Below, in pieces: positions 60,732 through 64,000 of a stretch of 64,000 nucleotides of DNA (position 1 is the first letter of the stretch; each line of letters opens with the position of its first letter). The notes beneath the pieces are model-generated. The model was not told the origin of the DNA. It made no database searches and saw nothing but the letters and a program-made list of their open reading frames with translations. Both the position numbers and the translations under genes were made by a program. This stretch comes from Sphingobacterium sp. UT-1RO-CII-1. GTDB taxonomy: Bacteria > Bacteroidota > Bacteroidia > Sphingobacteriales > Sphingobacteriaceae. The DNA is taken from NCBI RefSeq assembly GCF_026711005.1, contig NZ_JAPPVJ010000010.1, forward strand, positions 1-64,000, in the 5' to 3' direction.

Positions 60732-62477
60732 TTATTTTATTGTTTTCTTAACTTCCCCACATTTTAACATAGATGCTCCATAGTAAGGGTTTAATACTTG
60801 ATCTTCCTTACTAAGCCAATCTGCTCCTTGATCATTATTTGCCATTGGACAATGTTGTAGGTACATATTTTGACCGAGAGGACCTATGGCTTCTACTAAT
60901 TCTATAAAAACATTGGATAGCTCATGAAAGTTTGTCCTGAGTTGATCTATGTTGTTTGATTTAGTGATTTCACTGGTTTTAAGCGCATTTTTCTCTGATG
61001 CTTTACTTAATGCATTATGTGCTTCATGTGGCAATTTCATTAAGTTATCTTTGTTCCATAATCCTGTTAAGCTCAGGTATTCTTTCTTGGCATTTGCGAA
61101 ATCATCGTTTACCAGGGCGTCTTTGATTTTAAAGTAGCGTTCCATAATTGGGCTGAAAATCGATTGCTGATCCAGTGTTAAACTTAGTTTTGGCATATTT
61201 AAACGTTGGGTAGCAGGATGCACATGGTTCATCATGCTGGGTTTGTTAGCAAGCTGGGCAGCTGCATCTACACTAAAAGTACCTTCTACAACAATTTCTT
61301 CACCTACTTCCAAGCCCTCTTCTATGACATAGCTTTCATCCAATGATGCTCCTAATACAACTGGTCGCATTTCAAAACCGACATTTTTTTCGGTGGCATG
61401 TTTGATGTAAACCACAGAATGCTTACCTGTCCACATTACCGCAGTTTTTGGCACCACAATTTTGTTTGTTCCCAGCGCTAATTTTGATTGCACTAAACCG
61501 TTTATCAACATCTCGGGCTTAAAATCTAAGTTGGGATTTTTAATAAGTATTCGCGCTTTTAATGTACGTGTTTCGGGGTTGAGTATGGGCTCAATAAAGT
61601 CTATAGTAGCTTTAAACTCTTTGCCTGGCATAGAGGGAAGGTCATAAAGGATATTCATTCCTCTTTTTACAAATGATGCATCTTTTTCGTAAATGTCAAA
61701 TTCTCCCCATAGGTTATTCAGCTGTGCTAGTTTGAAAATGGGCGAGCCAGCTTGTAGATAATCTCCCTTGTCGATTAGTTTCTCTACCATATACCCATTA
61801 TGATTAGCAAATATAGGCATGTTTTCTACGACGACGCCTTTAGTAATCATATTGTCTATTTGCTGTGGTTGTATCTTCCAAAGTAATAGCTTTTCACGAA
61901 CAGCTTCATACATTCCAGGATAATTATCTTTGTTTTGGTAAGCTTGTAAAAGTTCTTTTTGTGCGTTAATTAATTCGGGCGAGTAAATGACAGCGATCTG
62001 TTGGCCGGCTTTTACATACTCACCTAAAGTGTTTACATAAAGTTCTTCCACACGGCCAGGTATGTGCGCGTTCTGTGAAAAGGTATAGCGAGGGTCTAAA
62101 TTTATCTTTCCTGCCAAACGAATATCTTTTTCAATATCGCCTGTTTGTACGCTCATGGTATGTATGTTTGCCAGTTGCATAGCCGTGGGTGACATCCGAA
62201 GAGCTTCTACCGGTAGATCAGACTCTTCTTCATCTTCTAGTGGCGTAAGGTCCATACCACATAATGGACAAGTACCTGGGTGGTCTTGTCGAATTTGCGG
62301 ATGCATAGAGCAGGTCCATATTGTTTCACTATCAACGGATGCTATAATGTTTTCGCTGGATTCCTCTTTTTTACCAGATAACATTTGGCCTATAAAAATA
62401 CCCACGATTAAGACGACGAGTATAATGATCCAGTTTCTTTTATCGATATTTTTTATTTTGTCTATTATATTTTCCAT
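60732..62477 (-). CDS. cusB: RND adaptor with N-terminal metal-binding and C-terminal DUF3347 domains
   Basis: 581 residues. One N-terminal membrane helix (17-33, WIIILVVLIVGIFIGQML), then a heavy-metal-binding domain WTCSMHPQIRQDHPGTCPLC (Cys56, His59, His66, Cys70, Cys73). The central part is a CusB-type adaptor (RVEELYVNTLGEYVKAGQQI, AVIYSPELINAQKELLQAYQ, HNGYMVEKLIDKGDYLQAGS). The last ~150 residues are DUF3347 (CPMANNDQGADWLSKEDQVL, YGASMLKCGEV). The arrangement passes metal from periplasmic chaperone-like modules to the pump. It starts 10 bases after the TolC gene. Confidence 0.9.
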   Translation of the reverse strand: MENIIDKIKNIDKRNWIIILVVLIVGIFIGQMLSGKKEESSENIIASVDSETIWTCSMHPQIRQDHPGTCPLCGMDLTPLEDEEESDLPVEALRMSPTAMQLANIHTMSVQTGDIEKDIRLAGKINLDPRYTFSQNAHIPGRVEELYVNTLGEYVKAGQQIAVIYSPELINAQKELLQAYQNKDNYPGMYEAVREKLLLWKIQPQQIDNMITKGVVVENMPIFANHNGYMVEKLIDKGDYLQAGSPIFKLAQLNNLWGEFDIYEKDASFVKRGMNILYDLPSMPGKEFKATIDFIEPILNPETRTLKARILIKNPNLDFKPEMLINGLVQSKLALGTNKIVVPKTAVMWTGKHSVVYIKHATEKNVGFEMRPVVLGASLDESYVIEEGLEVGEEIVVEGTFSVDAAAQLANKPSMMNHVHPATQRLNMPKLSLTLDQQSIFSPIMERYFKIKDALVNDDFANAKKEYLSLTGLWNKDNLMKLPHEAHNALSKASEKNALKTSEITKSNNIDQLRTNFHELSNVFIELVEAIGPLGQNMYLQHCPMANNDQGADWLSKEDQVLNPYYGASMLKCGEVKKTIK

Positions 62478-62487
62478 AACCAGTCTG

Positions 62488-63669
62488 TTATTTCAGTGAG
62501 CTAAAGTGTAGGTATTCGGATTGTTTTTCTAATTTCAGAGCAGTTGCCTGTGTAGTGATAAGAATGTTCTCATAGGAAAATTCTTCCTGCTGTAAGCGTA
62601 ATAACTCTTCAAAATCTTGTCCTGCAGTACTATAATATGTCAAGAGTAATTCCTTGGCTTTTTTTACTTTTTCAATTTGTTTGCTGTATAGATCCAATTC
62701 TTGATTTGCTTGTATTAATTGGTTTTCGATTTGGTTACGCTCTCTATACAGTTGGTTGATCGCCCAATCCCTTTCTTGTTCATAGGCTTCGCCTAGCAAT
62801 TTAGTTTCCTGTATTTTAGCTTTATATTTTTTTCTAAAAATCGGGATAGACATACTTACCATGGGCATGAAGTCGTTGCGTGCAGGGTTCATACGCATAT
62901 ATTCTACTCCTAGACCAATTGTAGGTAGGCTTTCTTTTTCTGCTACTTTTGTACGTACATCCATCTCCTCCTTCTTTAGTGTAATTGCCTGTATTTCGGG
63001 GTGTGTATTGATATCTGCTTCTCGTAAAATAGCTTTGTAGCGCTGTGACTCTATCTGTATCGGTTCGTTTTCATTACGCTGTACCAGACGATTTAAACCG
63101 TACACTAATGCTTCTTTTTTTTGTTCCAATAATGTTATTTGTATAGCTGCATTTTCTTTTGCCAACTCTGCACGCACTACATCGACCATATTGCCTTTTG
63201 CAGTTGATAATTTATGGGTAGCTAATTTTTCAAACTCGCTATAAACCTGTACATTTTTCTTTTGCAGGCTTATGAGTTGTTCTGCCTCCTGAATATCATA
63301 ATAAAGCGTACTTACATCAACCATGATTTGTTTTTGTAAAGCAGCAATATTTTGGTAATTACTTCGTACAGCGACTCTGCTGGCTTCTTTTTGTAATTTA
63401 GTAGTGCCAAACCAAGCGAAATTTTGCATTAATGATACGTTCAAACGTTCCATGCTACTTGATGAAGGGTTGAACCCTACACTTAAAGAAGGATCTTGCC
63501 ATTTACTAGCCTGTTCCTCCTGTGTTTTCAGGGCTTCGTGTTTTGTTAGTTCACTTTTTAGCTGCGGATGGTTATCCATTGCCAATTCCACGAAGTGCTC
63601 TAAACTTTGTGCCGAAGCCTTATATGTAAAGCCTAATAATAATAAGGCTGCTAAAAATTTCGTGCTCAT
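62488..63669 (-). CDS. TolC-family outer membrane protein
   Basis: 393 residues with a signal peptide (KFLAALLLLGFTYKASAQ). The outer-membrane-factor signature is clear: SKWQDPSLSVGFNPSSSS, then the helical repeats KLQKEASRVAVRSNYQNIA and IQEAEQLISLQKKNVQVYSE, and a second-repeat strand MVSMSIPIFRKKYKAKIQET. It overlaps the upstream RND pump gene by 4 bases (ATGA), so pump, channel and adaptor form one operon read leftward. Confidence 0.85.
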   Translation of the reverse strand: MSTKFLAALLLLGFTYKASAQSLEHFVELAMDNHPQLKSELTKHEALKTQEEQASKWQDPSLSVGFNPSSSSMERLNVSLMQNFAWFGTTKLQKEASRVAVRSNYQNIAALQKQIMVDVSTLYYDIQEAEQLISLQKKNVQVYSEFEKLATHKLSTAKGNMVDVVRAELAKENAAIQITLLEQKKEALVYGLNRLVQRNENEPIQIESQRYKAILREADINTHPEIQAITLKKEEMDVRTKVAEKESLPTIGLGVEYMRMNPARNDFMPMVSMSIPIFRKKYKAKIQETKLLGEAYEQERDWAINQLYRERNQIENQLIQANQELDLYSKQIEKVKKAKELLLTYYSTAGQDFEELLRLQQEEFSYENILITTQATALKLEKQSEYLHFSSLK

Positions 63670-64000
63670 TTATTACTTTTCTTAAATTGTTTTTCTTTTT
63701 GTATGGCATATAATGTCGGAACGATGTAGAAGGTAATGCAAGCCATTAACATTCCTCCGAAAGCAGGAATGGCCATTGGGATCATAATATCCGAACCTCG
63801 CCCAGCTGAAGTTAAAACGGGCAATAAGGCAATAATAGTTGTTGCTGATGTCATGACAGCAGGTCTTATTCGTTTCGCTGCTCCATCAATTACCTTTTCA
63901 CGGATTTCTTCAATGCTTGTGGGTTTACTATCAGCGAAGGACTGATCAAGGTAGGTTGCCATCAGTACGCCATCATCTGTTGCTAATCCAAATAGCGCAA
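63666..64000 (-). CDS. Heavy-metal RND pump, C-terminal part (partial)
   Basis: At least 111 codons run off the window's right edge on the minus strand. The visible part reads ALFGLATDDGVLMATYLDQS at the window edge, then KVIDGAAKRIRPAVMTSATT and PMAIPAFGGMLMACITFYIV, matching the last membrane helices of CusA/CzcA pumps (GLATDDGVL is the second-half relay block). It is the first gene of the operon with the TolC, adaptor and DUF3347 genes. Confidence 0.88.
   Translation of the reverse strand, partial: ALFGLATDDGVLMATYLDQSFADSKPTSIEEIREKVIDGAAKRIRPAVMTSATTIIALLPVLTSAGRGSDIMIPMAIPAFGGMLMACITFYIVPTLYAIQKEKQFKKSNK

Overview
The window is a low-GC chromosomal segment from a member of the Bacteroidota, most likely the family Sphingobacteriaceae (Sphingobacterium/Pedobacter type). 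The evidence is: several starts preceded by the Bacteroidota -7 element TAnnTTTG; a type III glutamine synthetase; large single-chain PurL; SusC-like and OMP_b-brl-like TonB receptors; many DUF families typical of this phylum (DUF4374, DUF4468, DUF3347, DUF1572-type DinB); and the gene order pheT - coiled-coil protein - zapA - (6S-like RNA) - rny. The genus is an inference.

Left part (1 to about 9,811): the right end of an integrated temperate phage. A long leftward early operon carries an HTH protein, a small membrane protein, an ERF annealing protein, a RecE-like exonuclease, a replication initiator with 11-bp iterons inside its coding sequence, several unknown proteins, a RusA resolvase and an HNH/NinG-like protein. 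It is preceded by a Rha/KilAC antirepressor and a noncoding stretch with two tRNA-like relics. A divergent promoter/operator region separates these from a rightward repressor (HTH + S24 peptidase), a TerB-domain protein and a secreted DUF4468 protein. The phage appears to interrupt a HAD-phosphatase gene, because only its first 13 or 14 codons remain beside kdsB.

Middle (9.9-49 kb): ordinary chromosome. kdsB, a PlsC-like acyltransferase with an altered active site, purL, the pheT-to-rny cluster, and a two-component system followed by a TolC/CusB/CusA-type heavy-metal efflux operon. Next come a DinB-like gene with a premature stop, pruA with an AraC regulator, a PfpI/FMN-reductase group, an SGNH hydrolase, glnN, an S9 peptidase, a SIMPL protein, rnhA, an alpha-L-fucosidase, a FUSC-like protein, lon (with a sigma-54-like promoter) and a TPR protein.

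Right part (49.4-64 kb), nearly all on the minus strand: an iron/siderophore-type locus (ECF sigma, short FecR-like anti-sigma, DUF4374 lipoprotein, TonB receptor, second DUF4374 lipoprotein, PepSY membrane protein) resembling the xenosiderophore system XusABC of Bacteroides, with a duplicated XusB-like component and its own sigma switch. It is followed by another TonB receptor and a copper/heavy-metal module: haem-binding c-type-like protein, His-rich DUF3347 lipoprotein, adaptor with an N-terminal metal-binding domain and a C-terminal DUF3347 domain, TolC protein, and the 3' end of a CusA-type RND pump running off the window.

The features I would check first are the origin-like iterons inside the phage initiator gene, the phage/HAD junction, the two in-frame nonsense codons (TAG at 3596-3598, TAA at 29897-29899), the tRNA-like elements, and the sigma-controlled double-DUF4374 uptake locus.
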